Source: Daucus carota subsp. sativus (lineage: Eukaryota > Streptophyta > Magnoliopsida > Apiales > Apiaceae). Taken from it: a DNA stretch of 64,000 bases. Position 1 is the first letter of the stretch. Every line of letters starts with the position of its first letter. The translations under genes and the position numbers were made by a program. The notes under the pieces are model-generated. The model had not been told where the DNA came from. It saw only the letters and a list, made by a program, of their open reading frames with translations, and ran no database searches. Positions 43,326 through 55,965 of this stretch are shown here, one piece after another. The stretch covers positions 31,705,606 through 31,769,605 of the forward strand of contig NC_030387.2 in NCBI RefSeq assembly GCF_001625215.2. The letters run 5' to 3'.

Positions 43326-45160
43326 ATAATCTCAATCTTGTCACTGGTCAGAGATGGAGATAGATCAACCTTATCCATGTCGAGGCAGTGGTTATGTTAA
43401 GCAGCTAATAAGACGATGAAGTCTAATTTTTACATGACTTAAAAAGAAAACGATAAAGATTGTCGAGAAAGTAGTTCATATGTATATCCCGATGAAGCAG
43501 TTGTTGTAATTTAGTTACATAAATGACAACTAATAACACAATCATATACTACATCCAATTAATTTACCGCTCACTTATAATAATGTATATTACGACAAGA
43601 TACACAACACATAAAGCATGAGCTTGTTGCCGTGTCCAATTTGGCTTACCTTTCTACCTATCAAATATCTGTACAATTATCTGTTACTGTATGTTTTTAT
43701 ATTACTTGCGATTATCCTTTAGGAGTGAGTCATCCTTGTAGTGTGCTAACAATTTACTCCCACCAATCATAGGAGCTTTTTAATGGTAAAAAGGTTCCTT
43801 AACTTTAATCATGTGGTTATGTTTGATTGGACAAGTAAAAGCTGCCGCATCGAATTCTTTATCTTTGCTTCAAATTTAGTGACATCCTGAGTTTAAGAAA
43901 ACAATTAAAATAATTTATTTTCATTCGTATTTATACTCTTGATTTTTAATAAAAACGGAAGTAAGAAAAAGAATTTTCAATAATGTAACTAAAATATTTA
44001 TACCCAATACTAGAAATTATGAAAATAGAATTAAAACTGATTTTTCTTTTTATTTTGTCAAGAGAATTTAAATTATTTTAAGAGTGTTTGGGTGGAAATA
44101 AAAATTCAGGTTATAAGTGTCTCTTTGAGAGCGCTATTGAAAATTGTTATGTTAGAAAAAGTGCTGATTTTTTTTTTAAAGTTACATTACAAAAAAATAA
44201 TGTTATAACTACTTCCAATAAAAACTGAAAAACAATTTTTTCTAAAAATATTGAAGGGCTATTTTTCCTAAAAAGTGTTTTAAAGAAACAACCATTCAGA
44301 CAAGCTGGTTTTAGATTTATCTAACAATTTCTTATGACAAAAAGTTTTTTGTCTGTAACACTAACGCCAACCTAAGTCGGACGTAGCATATGCATATCTT
44401 AAAAGAACAATGGACACAATTTCAAATAGTCGGCACTGGAGGGGTTAATCTCTCTGTAATCGTATTCTAATCCATGGAATGTTATACACCTCACATCCCT
44501 GATACTTTGAATTCGCCATAAAATCAATGACATTCTCACCGCAGCATTCCATGTTCCTTTCGGTTCACTAACAAACCACACAATTGTATCCTCAGCTTTA
44601 TGTCTAATACATGAAGATGCAATGATAGACTTAACTATAAAGCAGGGTCACTTTTGAACAGTATTATGACTCGAGACAAGGAAAAGCCGATGCGAGGTTG
44701 TAATGGACCACTCCTAACAGTCTGTGATGGCTCTGTTGCTCACCTAAATCTAACATTTTTATTTCATCATTTATATTTTCACATGCAATATCCTTTTCTT
44801 CCTCCGTTTTGATGTTAAATCCACATGCAAAACTTCCTACGTAGATTTGTTAACAAATACGTATTCAAAGTTAATTGCTGACTTTGGCACCTTGCCATAC
44901 ATATTTCAAACCCTAGTAGCAGTATCAGAAACTAAGTGGCCAAGATCGATTCAAATTTACTTGCGGTCATACAAATGTACTGCTGCCAAAAAGACGGTGG
45001 CAATGTTCAAACTTGAACTAACTGCATACATTATACCATAGTGTCACTTGCCATCAGGAAGTTAATTCTCACATGTTCTCCTGTGAAATTCTGCTTCTTC
45101 TGTCTTCTGCTTTTCTTGACCCAATTTGTGTAAAGAAGTAGAATCAGCTGAGAATCCTAA
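43326..45160. other. Gene-free region right of the retrotransposon
   Basis: AT-rich DNA. Short open stretches at 44399-44581 (minus) and 44847-45041 have no recognisable domain, and I do not call them genes. No complete transposon recognised. Confidence 0.45.
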
Positions 45161-45164
45161 CTAA

Positions 45165-45556
45165 GAGCATCTCCAACCATCAAAAGCCCTCGGCTAAAAG
45201 GTGAGTTGGCATACTTAAAATAAAAAAAATTAGCCAACAGCTCCAAAAACTCAACTCCAACCATGCTCACCTGTTGTCTATAAATTTAGCCGACCTCCTA
45301 TGGATGTCTAAATTTGTCGAACCTCTACAAGTCTGTAAGAAAATCTGTATGAAGATTGTACATCATTTATTACCATATTGAACTGATATATTCTATTTTA
45401 ACAATTTAAAATATTAATAACATACTATTTTTAAATTATAGCCAACCAATATAGCCAGTACCATTGAAGCAAAATGTATTACAGGAGCAAATTTTACATA
45501 ATGTCTTACATGTCCAATTTAGCCAACGATTATAGCCAACGCTGTTGGAGATGCTC
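45165..45556. mobile_element. Tourist/Harbinger-type MITE, TSD TAA
   Basis: A 392-bp element with ends GAGCATCTCCAACC and GTTGGAGATGCTC, flanked by TAA on both sides (45162-45164 and 45557-45559). The interior repeats words such as TAGCCAAC. The 3-bp target fits PIF/Harbinger-derived MITEs. Confidence 0.8.
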
Positions 45557-45678
45557 TAATCTCTCACAGTTTCTGTTTCCTTTCCAAACATTTTATTGAC
45601 TTATTTATTTCCACTTTTACTCCACTCCTTTACTTTAAGCAAGAAGTCACCCTTTTTAAGTTTGGCCAAACGGCCCCA

Positions 45679-45916
45679 TAGTCCCTCCATCTCGCTCATT
45701 TTTATACGGGGTTTTTATTATTTAACAAATAGTTAAGTCTTGTATAAAAAATAATTTTATAATTTATTTTTTTAATATTTCACTTTTAAATAAAAATTTT
45801 AAGTATTAAACTTCTACAAAATAAAAAGGTTTTAATATAATGTATGAAACTGATTCTTAAAATATGTGTCAAGTCTTCACTCTCAAATGTATACTATTTC
45901 GTAGGACGGAGGAGTA
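45679..45916. mobile_element. Stowaway MITE (degenerate)
   Basis: Left end TAGTCCCTCCATCTCGC, right end GTAGGACGGAGGAGTA, AT-rich interior. It is separated from the next Stowaway by only about 20 bp. Confidence 0.65.
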
Positions 45917-45935
45917 ACCATTATCCGAAAAATTA

Positions 45936-46190
45936 TACTCCCTCTATCCCAGTCAATTGTATACGTTTCTTTTTCACTGCTCGACACGCTTTTTAAGACA
46001 CTTATAAAACATAGTTCCACAACTTATTTTTAATATTTTCCTTTTTTGTATAAAAATATAAATGTTATACTTTTATACAAAAAGAGAAAATCTTAAAAAT
46101 AATTTACAGAACTATACTATATTGAAGCATTAAAGTCCGTGCCGCGCCCCTGTCCCCCAATGTATACTATTGACCGGGACGGAGGGAGTA
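45936..46190. mobile_element. Stowaway MITE
   Basis: 255 bp, from TACTCCCTCTATCCCAGTCA to TGACCGGGACGGAGGGAGTA, with TA at the insertion boundary. It lies about 390 bp upstream of the NAC start codon, so it forms part of that gene's upstream region. Confidence 0.8.
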
Positions 46191-46476
46191 TGGATACAGG
46201 GTCGTCTCTCTTCTTAGGTGTACTATTAGCTATGAGCCTATGAAAGTCTTGATTATTACTGTATTCAAGTGAAAAGGGAATAGTTTAAAAAGTCAAAACG
46301 GCAAGCTCAAACAAACTACCAAGTTGGCTTCCAGACCACGTTTCTTTCCCCTTAAAAACCCCCCATTTATGGAGCTCTGTTCTTCTAAATTTTTCTGCTT
46401 TACAAACATCACCACCTTTCAGTTGTGTTACATCATTTGAACCTTCCACTTACTTTCCAATATTCCCTTCACAGCT

Positions 46477-46486
46477 CTATATATTT
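46477..46486 (+). promoter_or_regulatory. TATA box of the NAC gene
   Basis: CTATATATTT about 100 bp before the start codon. This implies a 5' UTR of about 70-80 bases. Confidence 0.6.
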
Positions 46487-46584
46487 AAGATTTCTCAATC
46501 TCTAGCTAGTTCTTTGTATCATATTCCTGCAAATTTACCTAGTTCTTTTCTATACTAGCCTTAAACTCTTCAGATTAATTAGTC

Positions 46585-47790
46585 ATGATGGAAATTTATT
46601 CCGAAGAACAAATGGAATTGCCTCCAGGATTCCGGTTTCATCCCACAGATGAAGAGCTTATAACTCATTACTTATCTCCCAAAATTCATAACAAAAGCTT
46701 TTCATCTGCAGCTATAGCAGAAGTTGATTTAAACAACGTCGAGCCTTGGGAATTGCCATGTAAGTGTCTTTGTGTGACCCTGTATTTTACATTCTTTATT
46801 GAACAAATTTGGCACTTGGTATGTGTTTTAACTAAAATTTGAGGTGTTCATTGCAGGGAAGGCGAAGATGGGTGAGAAGGAGTGGTACTTCTTTTGCGTG
46901 AGAGATAAGAAGTACCCTACTGGTTTGAGGACAAACAGGGCAACTGAATCCGGATACTGGAAAGCTACTGGGAAAGACAAGGAGATTTTTAAGGGAAAAA
47001 CGCTTGTGGGGATGAAGAAAATTCTGGTTTTCTACAAGGGAAGGGCTCCTAGAGGAGATAAAACCAATTGGGTGATGCATGAATATAGACTTGAGGGAAA
47101 GCATTCCATGGACTACTCTTCCAAAACATCCAGAGTATAATCCCATGCTATTTTATTACTTGTTCCACTGGTTTTTTTAGTCCTTACCATTAATTTCGCG
47201 GTATTAACTTCTTATTATTGCAGAATGAGTGGGTGATTTCAAGAATCTTTCATAAGAGTGCTGGTGGAGTGAAGAGTCATATAGAAGCATTAGCGCAACA
47301 TGGAAATTGCAGTGAAGAAGTGCAACAACAAGTGGCTTCGAATCTTCCTCCTCTGTTAGACGTATCAAGAACTTTGCAAGCTGAGGCGGTGCCAGTGTCT
47401 AAAGAAACGTCCTACTCAAGCCAAATTGAAGACATTAAATTTTCAGACAGTATGACCGAAGCTTCTGTAATGCAATCGTCGTTTTATTCCTATCCCTCAA
47501 TCCCTATTATAAATCCACACCTTTCCTCTCCAATTCCCCTGCAATTCCCGGAGTATTATGCAGTTCAAGATGAATCAAGTATGAGGTACATAATGGAGTA
47601 CAATGGGGAAGTAACCGAAATGAAACAGACCTGCAAAACAGAATTTTCACAGGACACCAATGGAGGGATGAGTACGGACGTGTCTTCAGTCGTTTCCAAT
47701 CATTTTGACACGAGGTCTTATGAAGATCAAGAATATCATCCCATCAGTTCAAGTGGACCGGTGGACCTTGGTTGTCTGTGGAATTATTGA
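46585..47790 (+). CDS. NAC-domain transcription factor (NAM/ANAC046-100 clade)
   Basis: Three exons: 46585-46759, 46857-47134 and 47224-47790. The donor/acceptor pairs are CCAT/GTAAGT with TTGCAG, and AGA/GTATAA with TTGCAG. The join gives 339 residues. The NAC domain occupies about residues 12-165: [19 protein letters not shown] (A), then [20 protein letters not shown] and [14 protein letters not shown] (B/C), then [12 protein letters not shown] (DNA-contacting WKATGKD) and the D/E region NWVMHEYRL to [11 protein letters not shown]. The C-terminal half is the activation region and ends DLGCLWNY, an ending I associate with ANAC046/087-like proteins. The canonical three-exon NAC structure is intact. 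It is expected to be a nuclear, DNA-binding transcription factor; clade placement suggests roles in senescence or organ boundary programmes, which is inference. ATG is doubled (46585 and 46588); I used the first. Confidence 0.93.
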
Positions 47791-50003
47791 TTTTTTCAGA
47801 TTTAGGATTTGCAGTTGAAAGGATCAGGCAATCATGATAGCTACAGAACATATAAGATTATACTGCTGCACATAATAATAGATGACTTAGCAATAATTGG
47901 TGCCATAAAGTAGGAGTTGTTTCTGTATAATACTACTTGAACTTAAGATTTATCATCATCAATCCACTCATATCATTGTCTATCACGTCTTCTTGTTATC
48001 AGACTTTTAAGTATTAAGTCCCTATCAGAAATCACTTCATTACTTTCAAAATTGTTCTGGAATTTTTATATTTGAAACACCATAAAACAAAACATGCACT
48101 TGGGGCCTTAGGCCATTGCTAACCACCTCCAGCTAAATATTCAGATGTTAACAAGCCAATTTGTTCCGACATTAGAAGTTCAGGTGTATCCGATGATTCA
48201 AACAGTATAGACGGATCTTAGAGATGTAAACATATTAAGTGATCACAATGCAAATCACCAAAAGATAATAAGTTGAGGACGATTGATACAACCAAACTTT
48301 TTAGTTTAATTAGTTAGGCAACCTTTCTCTTTTCGACAATCTCATCAATCAAGCATGGAAATTATGCTAGCCCAACAACCAATTCGATAGTCTGACTGAT
48401 TTCATATTAGAAGACAACAGTATAAAGTATAAGGGAATTCTTGTCCTAGAAAATTGCAGAGCAACCCATACAATGTTTTTCTGTTTTTTTTTTTGAAAAG
48501 TACAATGTTTTTCTGTTAATAACAAAGTATGTGTCATATATGGCTTTTATGTCAAAATTTAGAAATACATAATCTCGGACGAAATGTTTTGTTACTGCAG
48601 TGACTTGGTATAATATTAGCTGCAAAATCTAGACTGAAGGTTCTGTCACAAGTGATATTGATTGCGTTCTTCATCGTAGTAGTTTTCACAGTTATCTATC
48701 TCTTTTATGTTTCTAACAATCTCTAAGTGACATTTGTTTGAATATGATAGAGAACACTGCTATTAAGATATTGATCAACACGTTGTTAATTCAGATAGAA
48801 TTGATGGTAAATTTGTAATTTATTGAAGGATTTTACAAACTGTAATTGATGCTTACACTCCTGAATATGTATCATGTGCGTGATGCTGATCTTCCAGCAG
48901 TTACTTGATTAAAAGATAGTGATTTGAAGGATATGAAAGCACGATTGAAAACCAGAAGAAAACGAGAGCTGAAAATGAACTCTTGTCATGTGTTGAGGCT
49001 CGCTGAAAAAGAGTTCATGTGTAGAGGACACACTTTCTGACCGTTTATTATTTTCTACACAGCACAATGCACTGCTAGTAACATCTGAAATGCCTTCGAA
49101 CGTTATTACAAAGCGGACGTATTTTTAAATTTTTGAATAACATTATAGGTAGTTTAGTGCAAGTTACAAGACAAAAACAACTTTTCCAGAGAAACTTGAA
49201 ACGACGCAACTGCGGCAAGATTGTGTAAGGGTCTTCTTGTACATGCAGCTTGGTAAAAATGACCGGCCGTGGGGCAAATAGTTTTCCCCGCGATCACCAA
49301 GCAAATCTTCGAAAAATATCTACGTATTTTTAAATTTTTTACAGATTATATATATAATTTTATAATATCTGGAATGATAAATTAAATATTAAATTTTTTT
49401 TAAAGAGAACATATATCTTTACATATCAACCTGGGTCGTAGATGAAAATGAGTTCATGCACCAATAAAAATATGAGGAATCGTGAAGAAACTCATTAAAT
49501 GAGTAATTTTACCCATACATATTTTTAATCTGGATAAATGAATTATGTTTAAATTCTAGTGTTGTAGTTCAGTGTAGAACTATCCATTTGTCGTCCCAAG
49601 ATTTTGATACTAATATCCTTAGGATTGTAAAAAATAAAAAATAAAAAACACTTCCAAGGCGAAAAAATATATTTTCTTGTTCGTAGTACGACACATGTTC
49701 AAGTTCTGCAACCATTTTTTAAGTCTTTCTTCAAACTATTCAAACAGAAAAGAAGCTCTCTAATCTTTTAAGAACTAAAAGATCTTAATTCTAGAGTTCT
49801 TTTTGCAACGTGAAGGGGAAATCTTTTGTTTCTTGCAAGAGATTTGTGGCTAAAATTTGTAAAAAGCAGATGTTCAATCAGCCATCTTTTCCCACACGGT
49901 CAGTAGTAATCTGTTCTCTCTAATTTTTTTCCTTTCCAAACTTTTGTGAATTGTATATTAATCTAAATACTCGAATCAAAAATAATCGAACAATTTTAAG
50001 AAA
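47791..50003. other. Gap downstream of the NAC gene
   Basis: Begins with the presumed NAC 3' UTR, then AT-rich DNA. No coding region, RNA gene or complete repeat recognised. Confidence 0.5.
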
Positions 50004-50288
50004 TACTCCCTCCGTCCCATTTAGATGTATACATTTGTATCGGGCACGGAGACTAAGAAAAGTGTATAAAGTAATGTAAAGTAATAAGGAAGAGAAAGAA
50101 AAGTAGGTAAACTGGTGGGACCCATTAATATTTAAGTGATAGATTTAGAAAAGTAGATGAAGTTAGTGGATGAGTGAGATTTTTATATTATAAAAGTTTA
50201 CTATTTTAGGAAAGTTTTGAAATGTATAGAATTGAATGGGACATCCCGAAAAGGAAAGTGTATAAAAATCAGAGGGACGGAGGGAGTA
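50004..50288. mobile_element. Stowaway MITE
   Basis: 285 bp, from TACTCCCTCCGTCCCATTTA to GAGGGACGGAGGGAGTA, with the usual terminal inverted repeats. It contains words in both orientations around TGTATA. Confidence 0.85.
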
Positions 50289-53140
50289 TTTTATTGATTT
50301 ATCAATGATTTGACGGAAAATTTCCGATTTATTAAAAAAAAATCAATAAATTTTAAATCAGTATATCAATCGATTAGTTCCATTTCTAAAATCATAGTAT
50401 CTATGCGTTTAATGAAGCTTGAATCCTCAGCATTCTAATTAAAAAGCAAAAAAAGAAAAGGAAAAAAAGGAGGTATCCACTGAGCTACAACTCCACGAGC
50501 CTACAAGGAACAGATAGAACTCCAACATTTAGAGGAATAGACAACAAGTAGGATATGCATCTGATCTGTTTGATCAAAGTCCTGGCAGAGACGCTTACTG
50601 ACAGGAGATGCATGCTATGAATAATTATGTTTTTTAGTTATTAACAGACCTGTGTTCTTGTATCGATATTGCATTACATGGACGCTAGTATAAACTTGTT
50701 TCTGTCGGAGGAGCAAATCCAATAGTGTTCTAACTCATTCTGTAAATATAATTTAAAAATTTGGATCCTATGGACTTGGGAGTTTCATCTCCGAGCTTCC
50801 AAATTATCCGCATTCCTTATTTGATACTTCATCATTAAACGTACTTTCTATCTCTAAAAGTACAATATACAATGTAATGTAGTGATGCTGAGAAAAGTAT
50901 TTTTGTGTCATCATCCAATATGTTTACTTCATAGATTATTACTGTATGTCAAGACGCTTAGATCTTTTGTGCCGTGATATTTTTCCCAGGCTCTTGATAA
51001 TTGGGAATGGCATTAGAAACGGAGCAGGATGCATATTTAACATAGAGCCTGCATAGAATTTGGGCGAAGGGCACAAAGGTTAGAAATGGAAATTTCCGAG
51101 ACATATATTTCTTTTGCTTGAATTTACATTACAATTTTCTCATTCTTGTAGTTGATGCTTCAAGTCAAGGGTAGTTTGATTTTCGATATCGTGATTGATT
51201 CGATATTCCTTACAAAACTCTTGATTATAAGAACTAAAGCTAAAAAACTTATTATGTAGACTTAATTGTGATCACATACTTAACTTCATTTGAACTTGTA
51301 TATACTATGTTTAATTTCAGTCACTAAGTGCCTGTTTTGTGAAATTATGGTGATAAAGCACTTTGTTATCTAATGGTGTTAAAACGTTTTCTATTTGTAT
51401 TATATAAAAATTTTGTTTGTTTTAATTTAATTTTACTTTGAATTTCGTTTTTCAAGTTTTATTACTCATATTTGGTGATAATAATACTTTTTGGTCGAAA
51501 GTTAATCGAAGGATACAATTTGACTCTAGATCTGAAGTTAGGAGATGCATAATGACTGAAATAAAAAAAAAAAAAAGGCATATACACATTCAGATGAAGT
51601 TAAAGGATGCAATATGAAATTAAGTCTACAATTTATTTAAATAGTGAAAAAAACAGCGTTAAAAAGTCTGAGTACCCATACTTTGTTTCTGAAGAAACTG
51701 TTGTATTACACATATATGACTGAATAAAGCTGGGTATATATCCATTTACAGCAAAAAAAAAATTTCGTATATATTCATTTATACAGGATGAACTGGTCTA
51801 TCTTGTGTATTCAGTATACTTATTATTTATTGGTTGTGTATCTAGTATAGACTATATTATGTACTGCCTGTTAAACTATATGCATATGACAATACAATTT
51901 AATGTTTGTACCCTTCACGATGCAGACCCAGTAGCAAATGCAGACCTTTAATGTTGGGAGTCTCATCGTTCTGTAAGTCTGTTTTTATTTTAAATTATAT
52001 AGTCTGACATGTTTTCAACTCTTAGGAAGAAGATGATTGTTAGAATTCTGTTTTTTATTTGAAATTCCTAAGCCAATCGGCAGAGGTGCTTTCTATATAT
52101 ACATATACTTAAAGAGTGTTAGTTTGTCGCATAAAAATCTAAAAATCGGGTTCATATTTGGTAGATGATTGTTTATGTGATATACTTACAGATTCCAACT
52201 TAATTACAATTCGGCTATTTGCAGAGTCCAACAATGGTATCTTCGGAAGAAAAATAACAAAAAGAGTCGGACTGTAGGAAACCTAAACTTGAAGTGCTAA
52301 ACTGCACTAACAAAAAGAGTCGGACTGTAGGAAACCTAAATTTGAAGTGCTAAACTGCACTTTTTTCTTTCTCTAAGGGTTCAGGTGTACAAAACAGGAA
52401 TACCTTGAGGGTCAATATGTTAATAATCCATTCTCTATAGCAAATTAACAGCTGATAAGGACACTAGGCTAAGTATACAAGTGTTTAAAACCCCTAGAAA
52501 TTATTCAATATTTGTGAACTTATATTTAACTGTTTGAATGGAAGTACTAATATTATTTCCCTTTTATATGGCTGTGCGGTGCAAGGTTTTTACTTTCGGT
52601 GGCTGAAATTTCCATCCAAGATGATTTCAAGGGAGAAACCTTTCTTTCCAGAATGACAATAGTGTCAAGGTCGTATGAAAGAAGTCTTAGATGCAAGGAC
52701 ACTTGTGTCTTATACACTTATTCCTCTATGATTCAATCTATTCTTGCATAGTTCTTTTATTCTGATCTTCCAAGTTCTAATATACTTATTCCGTATATAA
52801 ATTCATGTTCAGCTACAAACATTTAGGACTGAGCATGTAAATATATAGTATTTAGCGAACACACTCTGGGATTGAAAAAATACTGAACCTTGAATATTTT
52901 TTGCAATTTAAAATACAGTATTTGCTTAATACATGTTTACGGGTTGGCAAATCAAATAAATACGATTCACTAAAAACACACATGCTAATCACCTGATTTG
53001 TAGTCTAAAATGGTTTTATATGAACATGAACCTATATATATGCCCTTTCTCTGCCATTTGGTATTAACTACTACTGCCACCTCTCTCTCTCTCTCCCCCC
53101 TCTCATTTGTTGATTGTCTGGCCTATTTAATGTAGAGTAC
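50289..53140. other. Gap between the NAC and MYB genes
   Basis: AT-rich DNA with poly-A/T tracts. The only definite structure is the 53-bp tandem duplication at 52255-52360. A (CT)n tract lies near 53083-53104, upstream of the MYB gene. Confidence 0.5.
52255..52360. repeat. 53-bp tandem duplication
   Basis: The unit starting TAACAAAAAGAGTCGGACTG at 52255 is repeated from 52308 with a single C/T difference. Confidence 0.85.
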
Positions 53141-53225
53141 TGGTACAAAGCAGTTATATATTATATGATATCAAACACTTGTTTTTGATATATAGATATA
53201 AAGTTGAAAGAAATATATAGTGGAA

Positions 53226-55115
53226 ATGGGTCGATCACCATGCTGTGACAAGCTTGGACTAAAGAAAGGGCCATGGACACCGGAGGAAGATCAGAAACTA
53301 CTAGCTTACATTGAAGAACATGGCCATGGTAGCTGGAGAGCCTTGCCTAGCAAAGCAGGTAATTCTTAAATATCTACAACTTTTCGCCGACTGAAGAAAA
53401 TAGGTTTATCTGTAAGTATGTTAATGTAGTGGTATACTGGTATATTAACTTGATTATGTAAATACATATAATCTTCGTTCAGGGCTTCAGAGATGTGGGA
53501 AGAGTTGCAGACTGAGATGGACAAATTATCTTAGACCTGATATTAAGAGAGGAAAATTCAGTTTGCAGGAAGAACAAACTATTATTCAACTCCATGCTCT
53601 CTTAGGGAACAGGTAACAGTTAAATCTGTTTACCTATGATCATATATGAATGAGTGTATATTCCACATATCATATTCGTGTTAGTAAATTAGAACGACTT
53701 CTATGCTCTTGATCTATGAGGCACCAAATATGAATTAATACTGCATTGTTATACCTTTTATTTTTTCTTAAGTTGTCATTCTTGGTACTTATTTATGGTT
53801 CACGTATTTCTCTTATATATACCTTTGTTTAGATGATGTATACAATTTCGCTGAAATGTTAAAAATAATACAAGTACATCTAAATGTTCAGTGTTTCAGG
53901 TGTTCATCTAGTTCAACAGTCACATTACAGAGCTTAATCTAGTACATGAGGAAGATATGAAATGGGCACACTTTAACTTTGAGAAGTAATAATTTCTGAA
54001 TTGCTGCAGCATTGCTAGTTTGCACAGTTCAGTTGTGTATAATATCGAGTATTTAAGACGGCCACTCTTGAATATTCCTGTAAAATGACAGAAACTTGGT
54101 GGTGTATATTATTTTTTGGGAATAGAATACTATATTACACTTGCTGAGCTTTGGATGATTTATGATAACTTCTAGGAGTTTTTGTTTTATTATTGTCCTT
54201 GATTTGAGCCCCCATGTCCTATAAAATTTGTCCCAATGTGATTGTCTTTTTCCCTTGTGATCGAACAGGTGGTCTGCTATAGCAACTCACTTGGCGAATC
54301 GAACTGATAATGAAATCAAGAACTACTGGAATACTCATCTTAAAAAAAGGCTAACTAAAATGGGGATTGATCCGGTCACACACAAGCCTATAAATGATTC
54401 AATCTTGTCTAGCAATAAAGGCACCTCTAAGAACACTGCTAATCTTAGCCACATAACTCAATGGGAGAGTGCCCGCCTCGAGGCCGAGGCAAGATTAGTC
54501 AGACAATCAAGACTACGTTCTTCATCTGAACTCAAGTCACAGGAATTTCCTCTCTCGCCTTTGATTCCCGTCAGCAAGCTGGCAATGCCACCTATGCCAT
54601 CACTGCCAACCCTTGACAAACTAAAAACACTAAATGGTATTTGGAGTAAGCCTGTCTCTGCAGCCGGCAGTAGCTGTGGCAGTGAAGTAGAGTCCCCAAA
54701 GTCCATTGTAAATTATTCTGGCACCGGAATGGGGGAGAGCTCGACCTCGTTTGTGGAGCTAATGAGGAACTCCTCAGGCTCCTGTGAAGATGGAATCATG
54801 AAAGATGGCACGGAAGAAGAGTGGGGCGGACTAAGAAGTCTCATTAATCCCATGGATACATGGTCAAGTGAGTCCCTTAGATTAGGCTATGATAATGTGC
54901 ATGTTAGCAGTGAGAATTTTGGGGACAAGTTTACGGATCTTTTGACGAATAATTATAACTCTGGTGACTGGAGTTACTTTGAGGGCAACGGAGAATCAGA
55001 TAACGGTGGTGATGAGACTAACAAGAACTACTGGACTAGTGTTCTAGACATGGTGGTCACGTCGCCTTCACATAATATGGTGAATTCTTGTGCATCAGAT
55101 TCACCAGTGTTATAA
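53226..55115 (+). CDS. R2R3-MYB transcription factor, MIXTA-like (subgroup 9)
   Basis: Three exons: 53226-53358, 53483-53612 and 54269-55115, with GT-AG introns of 124 and 656 bp at the standard R2R3-MYB positions. They join to 369 residues. R2 (about 14-61) has Trp17, Trp37 and Trp57; R3 (about 67-112) has Phe70, Trp89 and Trp108. The start [17 protein letters not shown] and the box [19 protein letters not shown] (about 152-170) are diagnostic for subgroup 9, the MIXTA/MYB16/MYB106 group. That group controls conical epidermal cells, trichomes and cuticle formation. The R3 segment reads [11 protein letters not shown] where most relatives have a Pro-Lys or Ser-Lys before RTDNEIK. The C-terminus is Ser/Asn/Gly-rich with acidic patches, as expected for an activation region. 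Role is inferred from family. Confidence 0.95.
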
Positions 55116-55730
55116 ATCAGTTAAACTGTACTATTTCAGATGAAAATGCATTACGAGTTCTTTGTAGATTCCTTTCATTGTTAGTTGCCATGTACGGAAT
55201 AAAACAAACAATTTGGTATGCGAGATTGTTTTGAAGTATAGGAGTGTGAATTTGGATACAGTGTCTGGGTCAAAATGCATGCCTTGTTCAAGAGGGAGAT
55301 GTGTTCTTAATGATGGACTTTAATGCTGTTAGTTTCACGTCGCATTCTTTGCTTGAAGAAAGGTTCCAATTATTGTTCTATGTAGATATTGCGTGCTGTA
55401 TATGACAGGGGTGCTAAATATGATTGGAATCCTCCTCCTTCTTCTTCTTGCTATATATTGGGATCTAATTTAATTATCTATAAATAGAGTATAAATCTGA
55501 ATCGTCTAGCAAGTTCGATGCAATGCTAACCTTTGATTTCATTTTTATATTGAAAAAAGGTTTTAAAAAAAATCGGTTAAATTTTAACATATTTGGTTAT
55601 AAAATGCAATCGGAGAATGCTGCATATCTTAGTATCATATTATGACATTTTACATTTGAAAATAGGATACAGCATTTTGACTATCAAAATTTTATATAGC
55701 TATTTGAACCGACAACATATAACTATTACA
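55116..55730. other. 3' flank of the MYB gene
   Basis: Presumed 3' UTR followed by AT-rich DNA; nothing else recognised. Confidence 0.5.
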
Positions 55731-55965
55731 TACTCCCTCCGTCCCATTTTAACTGCTTTTGACTTTTTTGCACGTATTTTAAGATGTTAAAAAAATCACA
55801 TCTAAACATAATAATTTTTTATAAAATTTATATCAAATAAAAACTTAGAACCTAAACTTTTATTTGATATAAGAATTGAATTATTTTATTGAGTGTAGAT
55901 ATTGTTTTTTTACATCTCAATATACGTGCTAGAAAGTCAAACATTAAAATGGGATAGAGGGAGTA
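55731..55965. mobile_element. Stowaway MITE
   Basis: 235 bp, from TACTCCCTCCGTCCCATTTT to AAAATGGGATAGAGGGAGTA, with TA at the junction. It lies about 600 bp downstream of the MYB stop codon. Confidence 0.85.

Noticed and set aside
47675-47700. Possible miR164 target site in the NAC gene
   Set aside because: Only the central ACGTGTC block matches the known site; the outer positions mismatch too much, although the position in the gene is similar.
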